DNA of 64,000 nucleotides from Sipunculus nudus. Taxonomy: Eukaryota > Annelida > Sipuncula > Golfingiida > Sipunculidae. Positions 11,640 through 22,110 of this stretch are shown here, one piece after another. How positions within the stretch are numbered: position 1 is the stretch's first letter; the number at the start of each line of letters is the position of its first letter. The translations under genes were made by a program, and so were the position numbers. The stretch spans positions 33,563,956-33,627,955 of the forward strand of contig CM049318.1 in the NCBI GenBank assembly GCA_026874595.1, written 5' to 3'. Below the pieces are notes generated by a model. The model worked only from the letters and a program-made list of their open reading frames with translations, did not search any database and was not told where the DNA came from.

Positions 11640-12640
11640 TGATCAGTTGCGTATGCCTGTTTGTGTGTTTGTCCCCACTCTATTGGCTATGATTTTGAAG
11701 CAATCAATCTGAAAATTACAGGGTTGATTGGAAACTAGGACTGGAAGCCTATTGCTTTTGGTCATTATAGGTCTAAGGTCAAGTTTAAGGTCATAGACAT
11801 AATTTTATTTTTGTCATAACTTCGTCAAAAAGATGTTTATCTTCATAAATTATAGCTCATTTTGTTCATCTTTACCTTTTCCATGAGATGGTTTAGTCTA
11901 TAGTCATCTCGGATGTGTCAATATGTCAGTATGTCCGTCTGTTTGTCGTCAAGCTTGCCTCTCTGCTTGTTTTTTCTTCTTACAAATAGCATTCCACAGG
12001 CCAAATATTTTAAGAATCCCTCTGAATGTTATACTTTTGAAAGAACGTCTGAAGTTCTTGATATCTGATGTCTTTTATATAAAATTTGTCAAAGGTCAAG
12101 GTCATTAAAAACATGTTATTTTTTCTTCATATCTTCGTCGAAATTCAGTGTAGTTGCAGAAACTGAAGCTCATTTTATTCGACATTCACTGGCCTTCCAT
12201 CTGAAGGGTAGCTACATCAATATGCTGTTACCATGATTACGCATTTTGGGGGAAATTCATGATATTCCAAAATATAGGGTCTTATTTTTCAAACTTTGTC
12301 ATTTTAAAACTATAGAGGTCTAGTCTTTTGCATTAGGCAGCATTGGGTCAGGTTAACTCGACCTTTTACAAAGTCTTTGAAAATCGTTTTTCGTCAAACG
12401 AGATATTACGAGATTTTACTTTTTTGCTCTATAGGCCAAAATTCCTGAGCAATCCCACCAATAATTATACAGTTAATAGACAAATAAAAATCCCATAAGC
12501 CTTTTGCTTTTAAATAAAATAGATCAAAGGTCAATGTAAAGGTCACCCAAAAACCTAAAAATATTATTTTGCTCATAACTTCGTCAAGATATAAAAAAAC
12601 ACTAGCACACTTTTAAATTATGATGACATTATTTATGGTC
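11640..12640 (+). repeat. Dispersed ~1-kb repeat, copy 1
   Basis: Recognisably related, same orientation, to 48250-49330. Shared landmarks include 'tcaaaggtcaaggtca', 'ttcttcatatcttcgtc' versus 'ttcttaatatctttgtc', 'accatgattacgcatttt' versus 'accatggttacgcatttt', and 'gatatta/gatatctcg' followed by 'cgagatttt'. No protein similarity is evident. Type unknown, possibly a decayed non-coding transposon. Confidence 0.7.
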
Positions 12641-12742
12641 CGCCGAGAACATGTTTGCGAGGTTGTCCTTGTATTTGGGTGCACCTATAGCTATGTTTCC
12701 ACCAACAAATTCAGGTTGAATTTTGAGCCATTTGCATGACAC

Positions 12743-12860
12743 GTCTATCTATCTATCAATCTATCTAACTATCTATCTAGCTATGTATCTTTCTATCTAT
12801 GTATCTGTATATAATAATAATAGTAATAATAATAATAATAAAAATAATAGTAAAAAAACT
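12743..12860. repeat. (TCTA)n then (AAT)n simple repeats
   Basis: Imperfect TCTA tetranucleotides to about 12812, then AAT/AAC trinucleotides. Apparent Tyr-Leu-Ser and Asn-rich reading frames here are not genes. Confidence 0.9.
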
Positions 12861-13189
12861 TTAAATTTATGTCATTTTACAAGTGCATTAACCAACTACT
12901 ACTTTAAAATATCCTTCTTTAATTCGGTGGAATGCAGTCAAATGTTCCAGCTTTATCTGACCAAGAATGTTGACAATCATGAGAGTATAATTCATAATAC
13001 TTGTTTTGGTCGACGAATCGCATTTGTTAGTGGAATCTTTAAATATACCTTGTCCAGATGAATTGACCTTTCTGCGATAAAGGGAGCGTACACATTTAGC
13101 ATTGATAAGCGAATGCACTAACTTCAAGGACAGTTGCCGTACTCCCATATATAATCCCCTTACTCCACACATAAATAATTCTAGCATAT

Positions 13190-14100
13190 GCTAAAACATA
13201 CAGTCGCATATAAGGCCGTTTCATAAAAAATATGACAAATTATTCACGCTCCCATATATAAGCCCCGTAGTCTTCACATAAGTATCTCTAGCATAATAAA
13301 TAAATAAAAAAATGATGTTCAAAAATTTTTCCCGTGATATAATGTTGAGTTGAAATCCCTCTCAACCTAGACTATCCATCGAAAAATAATAATATAGTAT
13401 GCTAATTATTTATACAAATACAATGGTAGATTTTGGAAATAAAAAATTCCTAAATTGACTAAAAAAAATCTGAATACCATATTATTATGTGTCACATGAC
13501 TTCTTGTCCTTCTGTTTCTGCCCGAACTCGAACTATTGTAATCACTCATATTCCTCATCTTCAGGTGTGACATGGCTCGCGTGCTCTCGTTTTAGCACTG
13601 CATGTAGGGATCGATGTTCGAACCAACCAAATTAGCCTGTTCCGTTTCAGACACATATGTTTATGATTAGAAGGCGTGTAAACAGTCTATTTCTTTCATT
13701 CTATTGACGAGTCTGTTGGACAGATGTGATTTCGGCTCGAATACTTGTAGTCTTGTTCATTATTCATGAAATATATACCAGAGGGGGTACCTGGATTATA
13801 GTCTGTTAATGCGTGGTCATGTCACATACTTGGTAGGATGGAAAAGGTATTTCATGTACTCTTTATGAACTCACGTTCTCTTCTCACTTCCCAAGTGAAA
13901 TCGCGCCATTTTACAACTGTCTTTATACAAGTATAACATATTATAGCAACAGGCATCCGATACTTAATACTTTCTTCATGTATTTATTTATGGGCTATGT
14001 AATTTGGTGTTGTAGGCTTCAAATGAACGGTGCATTTTTTTAAGTCACAGTTGTGAAACTTTGTTCCGTCCAGTCTCCCCCACTCTTCTTCTGTTTTGTA
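13190..14100. repeat. 3' flank of FMO copy B, duplicated in copy A flank
   Basis: Counterpart of 1140-2035. It begins with locally repeated 'cccatatataa' segments near 13145 and 13252. No gene seen. Confidence 0.7.
13983..13988 (-). promoter_or_regulatory. Candidate polyadenylation signal of FMO copy B
   Basis: On the minus strand this reads AATAAA, about 175 bases downstream of the copy B stop. The surrounding 'catgtatttattta' is conserved 3' of copy A near 1890. Position and conservation are suggestive only. Confidence 0.35.
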
Positions 14101-14161
14101 TGCTGTTTTTATAATACCCAATATTTTTCATCTCTTGTAATTTTATCCAGCGATAATTCAT

Positions 14162-17100
14162 TTACTGTTGTATAGACTTATAGGACTTCATGAAAGTTTG
14201 GGCTCCTTCCATCACGCTATGTATATTGTAGTCGTGCGTCTTCAATATGAACCAGATGCCAGTTACCAGGGATGCCGCTAGCGCCATCTTGAGCAGGCAG
14301 GAAGAAACATTTCTGTCTTTTGCTCTGTGACCTTTCACCTTCCTTGTTTGGAACGGACGCCGGACCCTGTCCATAGTTCCCAGAATAACCGTTTCCGCCT
14401 TCGACCACTTGCCGGGACCCTCGAGTCTGTACTGGACAGGAGTACACGGCCCGAAAAAGAGGGCTCGCCATAATCGATGATTAAAAAAGAAGTGTCTCCC
14501 TGTTGAAAAAAGATAGCAAAACAGTGTCATAAGCACAAGGAAAACGTAATCCTTTTTTTTTAGTTTGCCCTGTTTAGATAAAGAAATAACCATTCAATTC
14601 ATAATGTTTATACCAGGCGGATTCCATCTTTGCTCTGATTGAAGAACGGAGGTGTAACAGGTGTCTGTTTTGTTGTGCGCAGGAGTGTTACATGTGTCTG
14701 TTGACATTCTGATACGTGTAGCGCAGGCATAGCTCGTTGCTATGGGAACCTCGCTTGTTGGGCGCTGGCTCGCGTGTGGCGTCTGAAGCGTAGAGACACA
14801 GGGTTCTTTGTTTTAGTTGTTTCAGGTCTGTTCATGTACGTGTGTATTTTTCTTTGCAAATTTTCCATTTCTAGATTTTTGGGTGAGAAGTTATAAATTT
14901 GGGGCTGTGTTTAGAGCCGGCAGAAAGGAAAATACCAGCTAGCATTTAGAGTGTTACTTTCTAATCAGTTTTGGGACCTTTTCCGATAATTGCAGTTTTT
15001 TCAGATATTTAACGGATTTTCTACAGATTTGCTTAGGACTGTCTCCAGTTTGCCTCTGGATTATTACTATTTACGTGGATTACTTATGTTTAAGGACTCT
15101 TGTTTAACTGTGACAGTGATGGTATCCAGAAATCAAAGCCTAGGATCCGGACACTCTAATACTGTACATTTTTTAATGTTATACTGTGTAATTGTATTGA
15201 TTTAGTGTATTGCAAAGGTAGGATTTTTTAAATAATAAATTATAATTATTTGTTTACAAAAAAAACACTGACTTCCTTATTCATTTCTATAAACTTTACA
15301 CGCTGCTTAGTGTTACAGAATTTTTTTCTCCATTACAATAATTGTGCTCGTCACGATTAGGTGATCTGTTGTTATTAGGTTCCGTAACAGAGGATACTTG
15401 GGCTTCGAGTAACAGAGACTTTTACACGTTGCTCAAGGCGACCGTTACAAACGTACCCCTTAAATTGTGAAATAACGTTTGTTTCATGTTCATAAATATA
15501 CTTATTGCTGTGCTTATATACTATTTAACTTTTGACATTACTACATTTAAATATAAAATTTATGTAATATATTCATCACCACAGGACATTCCTTACTTCC
15601 AACATTTTTTTTCTGTTGGTTAATAATAAAGGACTTACAAAGGCTTAGAAAATCTCAATTACATTATTGGGGAGAAAAGACGAATTTATATATTTCTCGC
15701 TTAAACTTACAAAGATTCGGCTTACAGCCGATAATATTTGCCACTTCATCCATGTACGGCACAAAGTCCACCTGTAATGTGTGACGTGTTGACTTGACGT
15801 AACGGGCTGCCATCGCAACCTGTTTCTGTTTTATGTCTTTTAACATCACAGCTGGTCTAGGTAGATTCAGCAGTCCCTGAGACAAAAGAAATTGTACATA
15901 GAAATTGCATATATGTACTCAGCTTCGATTTCTCGATTGTTTTTAGACTGTGTATTTTTTATGCTAATTTAAATTTACGCGGCTTACGCGAATAGACATA
16001 AATATGATTTGAAAACTGAAGACACGCAAAGCTTTACAAGATCGGTTATTTTAATAATCACCTTGAAAACGCGAGTCGCTGCACGACTTTGTATTTCTGC
16101 TAATGGCATCACTGAACCAAGAGGCTGAACGCAGCCGATAACAGCCAAGGTATTCTTCTCAAGATCTGGAGGAAATATGTATTTATAAAGATCAACTTGG
16201 TTGTCCTCCACATTGATGACAGATTTATCAATAAAAGGGAACCCAAACACGTAGCCAGTACATGTGATTATAGCGTCGATGTTGTCCACGTACGTTCCAT
16301 CGACAAACTCCACTCCGTCCTTGGTAAATCTCTTGACGTTTGGTTTAACGATGACAGCTCCACGCAGTATCAGACCCGGGAGGAAGTCACTGAGGGATGG
16401 GTGGGCTTGCAGTGGTCCATGTTCTGGCTGAAGGCCGTAAAGGGCGTGATCGAAGCGTTTGTTGGCGTCTTGAATAAACATCTTCTGGACTAAAGACGGA
16501 AAGTAGTACAAAAGGCAGCTGGTGATCCTAGAGTTCAAACCCATATCAAAGGGAATCCCGAATGATGCCATCCGAGGAAATATCCAGGTCCCCCTCCGCG
16601 TGCTCAGGTAGACCTGCAGAAATAATTAAATGGATAATGTTCGTAAGCTTTTTGAATATTCAGTGTGTTGTGAATTGAAAACTTTTCTTCTTAAAGTGCG
16701 TTTATTAATTCATAGAAATAGTAGGTATTCGGAAAATGGATAAATATAGTCCCAACAGTAGGAATGCAACGCATCCACTAATGTATCGACAGGAGTATCT
16801 GCTCGTAGTGTTTTGGAAAGAGTAGTAAAGCTTTGATTACAATTAAACTTTGAAATAATCCATTCTGCCAATTACTTTGTTAGACATGTCTTTGCTCCCG
16901 AATGCAAAAAAAAATGTTGTCTCTTTATGTTTTCAAGTAAATACCTTATATCAATTCAATATAGAATACTAAATCTTATTGCCAGTGTCATTAAGAGAGT
17001 GACCTGTTTTGCTATAGGCGCTATCTCCGTGGCGGCGTCCATTGCGGAATTCCCTGCCCCGATGATAACCACACGTTGACCAGTAAAGTCAGTTCCTCTC

Positions 17101-19134
17101 TTCAAATCATGACTGTGTAAAATCAGGCCTTGGAATATATCATTGCCGTCATATTTGACGTTTTTAGTGTTGGCATGGTGACCTGTACAAACTAGGACGA
17201 AGTCGAACTTCTCTTTCGTCTCCTCCATGGTTGTTGTATCTCTGACTGTCACGTCCCATTGTCCGGTCAAGCTGAAATCAGCTGCCTTCTTCACTATGAC
17301 GATCTCATATCCAAACCTGATATACAAATATATCATTACTTATAGTTTCTTGTGTAACGTGAAATAACTTGTGATAATACAAAGAATAAGAGAAAAAAAT
17401 ACCAAATACGGGATTATGACAATATCCCATGATACTTTGTCAGAATTACCATTGTATATATAGGAAATGTTTTAGGATTTCAGATTGATATAATAACTGT
17501 TACAGGTGCTCTATTATGTGACACGGGCGTAACTCGTGTTGTTGTTACATTCCGTACTGGTTGAACTCTCGTTGTCATGTGGGCCTTGAGTTTTCACGCT
17601 TGGAAGTGGGTCACGTGATGAGCCTGGTATGTGTAGACACACAGCTATTTCTTTCTAGAGAATTCCTGAAACGCGTGTTTACTGTGAAGTAGGGTCGACT
17701 GTTCGAGAAGTAGAAGGTTCCCGGCTTGGGGTGTGAAGGTATATAAATGGCTGTTTTTTAGAACCGGGGGCAGCAGAGCAGATACCAGCGGACGCAGAAA
17801 CGTGTCCGATTCTAGGACCTTATCCGACGAATTGTAGATTTTTTTTCAAGAACTTTCCTGGATTTTATACATTTGGACTTCAGTTTATTTTCTTTTGTGT
17901 TGCAAGAACTTTCAACTGGACCTTCATTCTCCGAGAGCTTACATTCAAAGGACTTATTTTGGTGACAATGTTGGTATTCAGGTATTGTATACCATTATCT
18001 TTCTGTGTGATTGTATTGACTTTTTGCTATACCGCCGTTTCACTGTATAATTGTATTGATTAAGTGTATTGTATTGTTAGGTTTGTTTTAGGAATAAATA
18101 ATAGTTATTTGTTAACAAAAAACCACTGACTTCTTTATTCATTCCCCTAGATATTTCCCGCTGCCTAGTGTTACAGAATATGATATTTTTATCTCCATTT
18201 AAAAAATTGTGTTCATCACGCATTCGTGATCTGTTAATATTAGGTTCCGTAACACAATCAACGGGATTTTCTGTTAACCGATATGACAAATTCGGCTTGA
18301 CTGTATTCCTAAACATGCACAGTGCCGTCACCTGCAATAAAGCTTAACCAGCCATGCATGTCGATACTTGACCGTTTGTAGACCTTAAACTATACTTTGC
18401 CATAACATTTCATATATTGACGATTATTGCCATTTTGTAGAAAAACTTCTATTTATTTTCAGCAATGTATGTCTTCTTTCCAAATATTTATCTTTTAAAT
18501 GACTTTATTGTGTGATGTTTGACTTCATTTCAAGAGAAGGGATGGTGGCAGTCGTTATACACAGAAGCGGATCCAGGGGGGGGGGGGGGGGTCCAGGGGG
18601 TCCGGACCCCCCCTTTTTCATCAGAAACAACGTTTTTTTAAGGGCTTCAGACGAAATTTTGCCGCCTGGACCCCCCCTTTTTCAGACCTGAGGACCTTTT
18701 TTTTAGGGTTTTCATTTGTCCTCCTGGGTTGGACCCCCCCTTTTCCTGAATCCTGGATCTGCCCCTGATACATCAATACAGATATAGGTATAGATATATT
18801 ATAGTTCATTAAGGATTTACCTGATGAACTTGTAAAGTCCAAAATGCTTGTAATAGCTGGTAAAATACTTCGTGAGTTTTGTGTTGTGGCAGTTGTTTGG
18901 GAAGTCGTCAGGCATGGGGTAGTCGCTGTAGCACGTCATCTCTTTACTGGTGTTTATAACTGTCGTTTCCATGACGGTGGACTGGCCTTCACGGATGTTA
19001 TCCTTGAAGTTCCACATTCCACCGATAGATTTTGTTCTTTCAAAACATACAGGCTGGAGGCCCTCATCTAGACAGCACTTGATGGCTGGAAGACCGCTGG
19101 CTCCAGCACCGATAATGGCTACACGTCCAGACAT
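14162..19134 (-). CDS. Flavin-containing monooxygenase, copy B (5 exons, 560 aa)
   Basis: Exons in transcript order: 18821-19134, 17004-17316, 16062-16613, 15711-15876, 14162-14499, all with GT/AG borders; phases agree and the sum is 1683 nt. The start is the only Met preceding the FAD-binding strand ([13 protein letters not shown]). Visible motifs: GAGASG (residues 9-14, FAD); [12 protein letters not shown] (166-177), the FMO signature F-x-G-x3-H-x4-[K/F/Y]; GAGNSA (191-196, NADPH); TCTGY (326-330), matching the FATGY motif. Then come [11 protein letters not shown] and a hydrophobic segment (about 517-534) near the C-terminus, as in ER-anchored FMOs. Length is normal for the family. By family knowledge it uses NADPH and O2 to oxygenate soft nucleophiles (N, S). 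Introns 1 and 4 contain transposons absent from copy A. Substrate cannot be inferred. Confidence 0.93.
14649..14652. repeat. LTR target duplication GAGG, left
   Basis: GAGG immediately before the LTR; the same four bases follow it at 15390-15393. Confidence 0.6.
14653..15389 (+). mobile_element. Solo LTR (Ty3/gypsy family, copy 1) in FMO B intron 4
   Basis: Begins TGTAAC and ends GTAACA, the short inverted ends of an LTR, and is about 737 bp. It is flanked by GAGG on both sides. The corresponding intron of FMO copy A lacks it. It shares sequence along its length with 17498-18254 and, inverted, with 20358-21185. No internal coding sequence is present, so it is a solo LTR left by recombination. 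An 'ataataaattataattattt' stretch near 15230 may include its polyadenylation signal. Confidence 0.85.
17498..18254 (+). mobile_element. Solo LTR (same family, copy 2) in FMO B intron 1
   Basis: Begins TGTTACAGG and ends GGTTCCGTAACA; about 757 bp; same orientation as the copy at 14653-15389. Absent from the equivalent intron of copy A. No clean target duplication is visible, so the left edge may be altered. Confidence 0.8.
18562..18767. mobile_element. 206-bp MITE with CAG(G)GGC-GATCCAGG ends in FMO B intron 1
   Basis: The left end CAGAAGCGGATCCAGG and the reversed right end CAGGGGCAGATCCAGG match at 13 of 16 positions. ATACA lies on both sides (18557-18561 and 18768-18772). Copy A has the unoccupied sequence at about 6840-6852. 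Poly-G/C and 'ccccccttttt' blocks fill the interior. Superfamily uncertain. Confidence 0.75.
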
Positions 19135-19276
19135 GTTTGCAAATAGAGGCCCTACTATTTAGTAATGATCTCGCTGCATATGTACAAGCAAACCATGCGT
19201 GCGATAATTATGTCAAACGGCAACGCACTAATTTCTTATACTGACAAAAAAAACGCTTTGCTCATAGACCTGGTCT

Positions 19277-19284
19277 CCTAGAAC
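19277..19284. repeat. 8-bp target duplication, left
   Basis: CCTAGAAC, repeated exactly at 20041-20048. Confidence 0.85.
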
Positions 19285-20040
19285 GGCTCTAGGACAAATA
19301 CCCCCCAGAAAGTTACCCCCCGGACAATGACCCCCCGAAAATTACCCCCTGGACAATTACCCCCCAAACAATGACCCCCGGACAATTACCCCCCAGGACA
19401 ATTACCTCCTTGGACAACTACCCCCGTGACAACTACCCCCCCAGACAATTACCCCCCGGTACAATTCCCCCCCGGACAACTACCCCCATGGTATAATAAC
19501 ACTTTTAAAGTACACATTGTACAAACTAAGAAGTATAATATTCCGATTGTAAGTAAAACAAATACCAATGATAATATATTTCAAACCAAGCATATGTGCA
19601 TACATCATGTATATTGTAAAAACAGAAAAAAAAATCCATCACATCAACTTTTCAGTAGCTTTTTACTAGTTCTAGGCAATGCCTCTCAGATGATTGTATT
19701 GTGTATTGTAAATAAAATTGTAAATATAAATTTATTTCTTTGGAATTCTGTGCTACTGATTAGAAACACAGAATATATTTAAATGTATAACGTGTACTTT
19801 AAATGAGTGATTTATACCATTGGGGTAATTGTCCAGGGGGTAGTTGTCCGGGGGGTAATTGTACCGGGGGGTAATTGCCGGGGGGTAGTTGTCTGGGGGT
19901 AGTTGTCCGAGGGGGTAATTGTACTGAGGGGTAATTGTCTGGGGGGTAATTGTCTGGGGGTAATTGTCCAGGGGGTAATTGTCGGGGGGGGGGGTAATTG
20001 TCCGGGGGGTAATTGTCCAGGGGGTAGTTGTCCTGTTGCC
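19285..20040. mobile_element. hAT-like MITE whose ends are inverted minisatellite arrays
   Basis: A 756-bp insertion 150 bp upstream of FMO copy B. Ends: GGCTCTAGGACAAATACCCCCC on the left, cut here to its first 20 (GGCTCTAGGACAAATACCCC), and the right end reversed, GGCAACAGGACAACTACCCC. Next to each end is an array of about 13-15-bp units of the type 'ccggacaattacccccc' (19300-19490) or its reverse complement (19823-20040). The ~330-bp centre is AT-rich and has no gene. Perfect 8-bp CCTAGAAC repeats flank it, and copy A shows the uninterrupted site near 7345. The 8-bp duplication points to hAT. Confidence 0.85.
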
Positions 20041-20048
20041 CCTAGAAC
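20041..20048. repeat. 8-bp target duplication, right
   Basis: CCTAGAAC, identical to 19277-19284. Confidence 0.85.
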
Positions 20049-20357
20049 AAAAGAACTGTTTTAGACAAGCATTTTGTGATGAAAAGACATACATTCCACG
20101 GTGGATCGTTTAAAACTTTAATTCAATGTATATTATATTATAATAATAAATGCGGCCATAACTATTTTGGCTACGATAAAATTAACTATTGAGATAGCAT
20201 ATTAACAAAGTTATCCTTTTTTAGGAGGGGGGCTCAGATCCTTTGCACGGAACTGGTATTTATTTGTTGGAGAACTGATGAAGGATCTTAGATTTTCGCT
20301 CTAATATCTTTCATTTCAGTATTTAACGTTACAATCCTGAATTGTATGTATTATTTT

Positions 20358-21185
20358 TATTACGGAGCAAAAAAAAAAAAAAAAAAACAGATCACGTGGT
20401 CGTGACGAGAATAAATTTTGTTATGGAGATTAAAAAAATCAGATTCTGTAACACTAAGCAGCGTTAAATGTCTAGGGGAATCAGTAAAAAAGTCAGTGTT
20501 TTTTTGTTAACAAATAATTATTATAATTTATTCTTAAAACAATCCTAATATTACAATACACAAAATCAAAACAATTACACAGTATAACAACAGCACTACA
20601 GCAAATCAATACAATTACACAGTATAATATATAAAGTGTAGAGTACCTGGATACCACCACTGTCACAGTGACAACAAGTCCTTTAAAACGTATAATCCAG
20701 ATGAACAGTTCACATAAATCTTCTCAGAGAATAATAGTCCAATTCAATCACAAAACCAATCTGTTGTAATCCAAAAGTGAAATTCTGGAAGTGATCCCAA
20801 AGGCAAACTGAAGACTATATGAAATCCGTTACTAATTTGAAGACGATCTATAACTGCTGCAATTATCGGAGAGGTCCACAAACTGACTCACACTCTTCCG
20901 TGTACGCTGGAATATTTCTCTCTCCTCTCCTCTGCTCTAAAACACAGCCCCTATTTATAACTTTTCATCCGAAAATTCTAGAAACTTCTATTTCAAGAAC
21001 AATCAAAAGAACCCAATAAAACATAATACACACGAACAAAGAACATTACAAGACACGCGACCGGCCCAGAAAGTTCCAGATTAGCATGAGCGCTGTGTTT
21101 CTACATGTCAGATCCCACACGAAGGCCGGCCCGGCTCGCACGTCTCCCATGACAACGGACAATGCTAGCGCTACACAGCGCTACA
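20358..21185 (-). mobile_element. LTR of Ty3/gypsy element (copy 3, inverted)
   Basis: Reverse-complement relative of the two solo LTRs in FMO copy B introns, including 'gtaacactaagcagcg' and the 'taacaaataattattataattta' region. Its terminal part carries a poly-A run. Its 5' portion relative to the other copies is missing, and it directly adjoins gypsy coding sequence. Confidence 0.8.
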
Positions 21186-21540
21186 TTAAACTTTCTTGAA
21201 AAATAACAAATTGGATGATATATGCCATCACTGCCGTATAATAAAAACACAGCACAAGCAGCTGTATCACTAGCATCTACAGCTAACTTAAAAGGTTCAG
21301 AAAAGTCTGGAGCTACCAACACTGGTGAACTTTGCAGAATTAATTTTCAATTATGAAATGCATTTTCACACTGAACATTCCATACACACTTTTGTTTCTT
21401 CTTTGACAAATTAATCAAAGGTTCAGCTACAGCAGAAAAATTTGGACAAAACTTCCTGTAGTATCATAGTACCATACCAAGAAAACGCATTATTTGCTTT
21501 TTGTTTTCATGTCTAAGAAATGCAGAAATAGCACTTATGT
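21186..21540 (-). pseudogene. Ty3/gypsy pol remnant (RT end and RNase H start)
   Basis: On the minus strand the translation contains RFLGM, YYRKFCPNFSAVAEPL, a short connection, then SSPVLVAPDF, FKLAVDAS and HPICYFSRKFN. These are the typical order of the end of a gypsy reverse transcriptase and the start of its RNase H domain. In-frame stops and a break make it non-functional. Reading continues straight into the LTR, so everything between RNase H and the 3' LTR has been deleted. Shown here as a description only; it is a decayed host-genome retroelement. Confidence 0.85.
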
Positions 21541-21577
21541 GTGTGTATGTATGGGGTGTTCCCCGTTACACACACAT
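21541..21577. repeat. Short imperfect hairpin
   Basis: GTGTGTATGTATGGGG is followed after TGTT by CCCCGTTACACACAC, an imperfect inverted repeat at the edge of the gypsy remnant. Confidence 0.6.
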
Positions 21578-21946
21578 ATGTATATTATATTAAATAGTAT
21601 ATTACTGATATACTGAAACTGAAAACTGAAAGTATCGAATTGTTTAAATGTAAGGGTTTTTTGCAGATTATGAGTTCAGTAAAACAGTTTTTACCTGCCA
21701 AGCACAAAATGGTAGGGTGCGGGTCTGTCGGTATGTTTGCCGGAATGAAATCACAACAAAACAAGAGAAAACCGGTCCTCGACTGCAAACCAGTATGAGA
21801 AAAGGCAACCAAGCAACCCAAGGCAATTCATAACTGCAAGGCAGCAAGGCGATTCGTGACCTGATATTATCAGATATATGGTATTATACGATAATGTTAT
21901 GAAAGTGTTTTATTGGAGCCGTTACACACACACACACATATATTAT

Positions 21947-22110
21947 AATATATATGATATATATGCTTGCATATATAGACACGTGTCGGCATAATTTATA
22001 AATGTATGAATCAACCAATCCGTGGGTAGCATTCAGATTTCTGAACAACCCCACCGCGTTTTTCGAATCCTGAAGTTTGTACTGTGCCACATTCCAAAGT
22101 GTACTTAAAT
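21947..22110. repeat. Upstream duplicated segment (B side)
   Basis: Counterpart of 10990-11135; see there. Confidence 0.6.
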
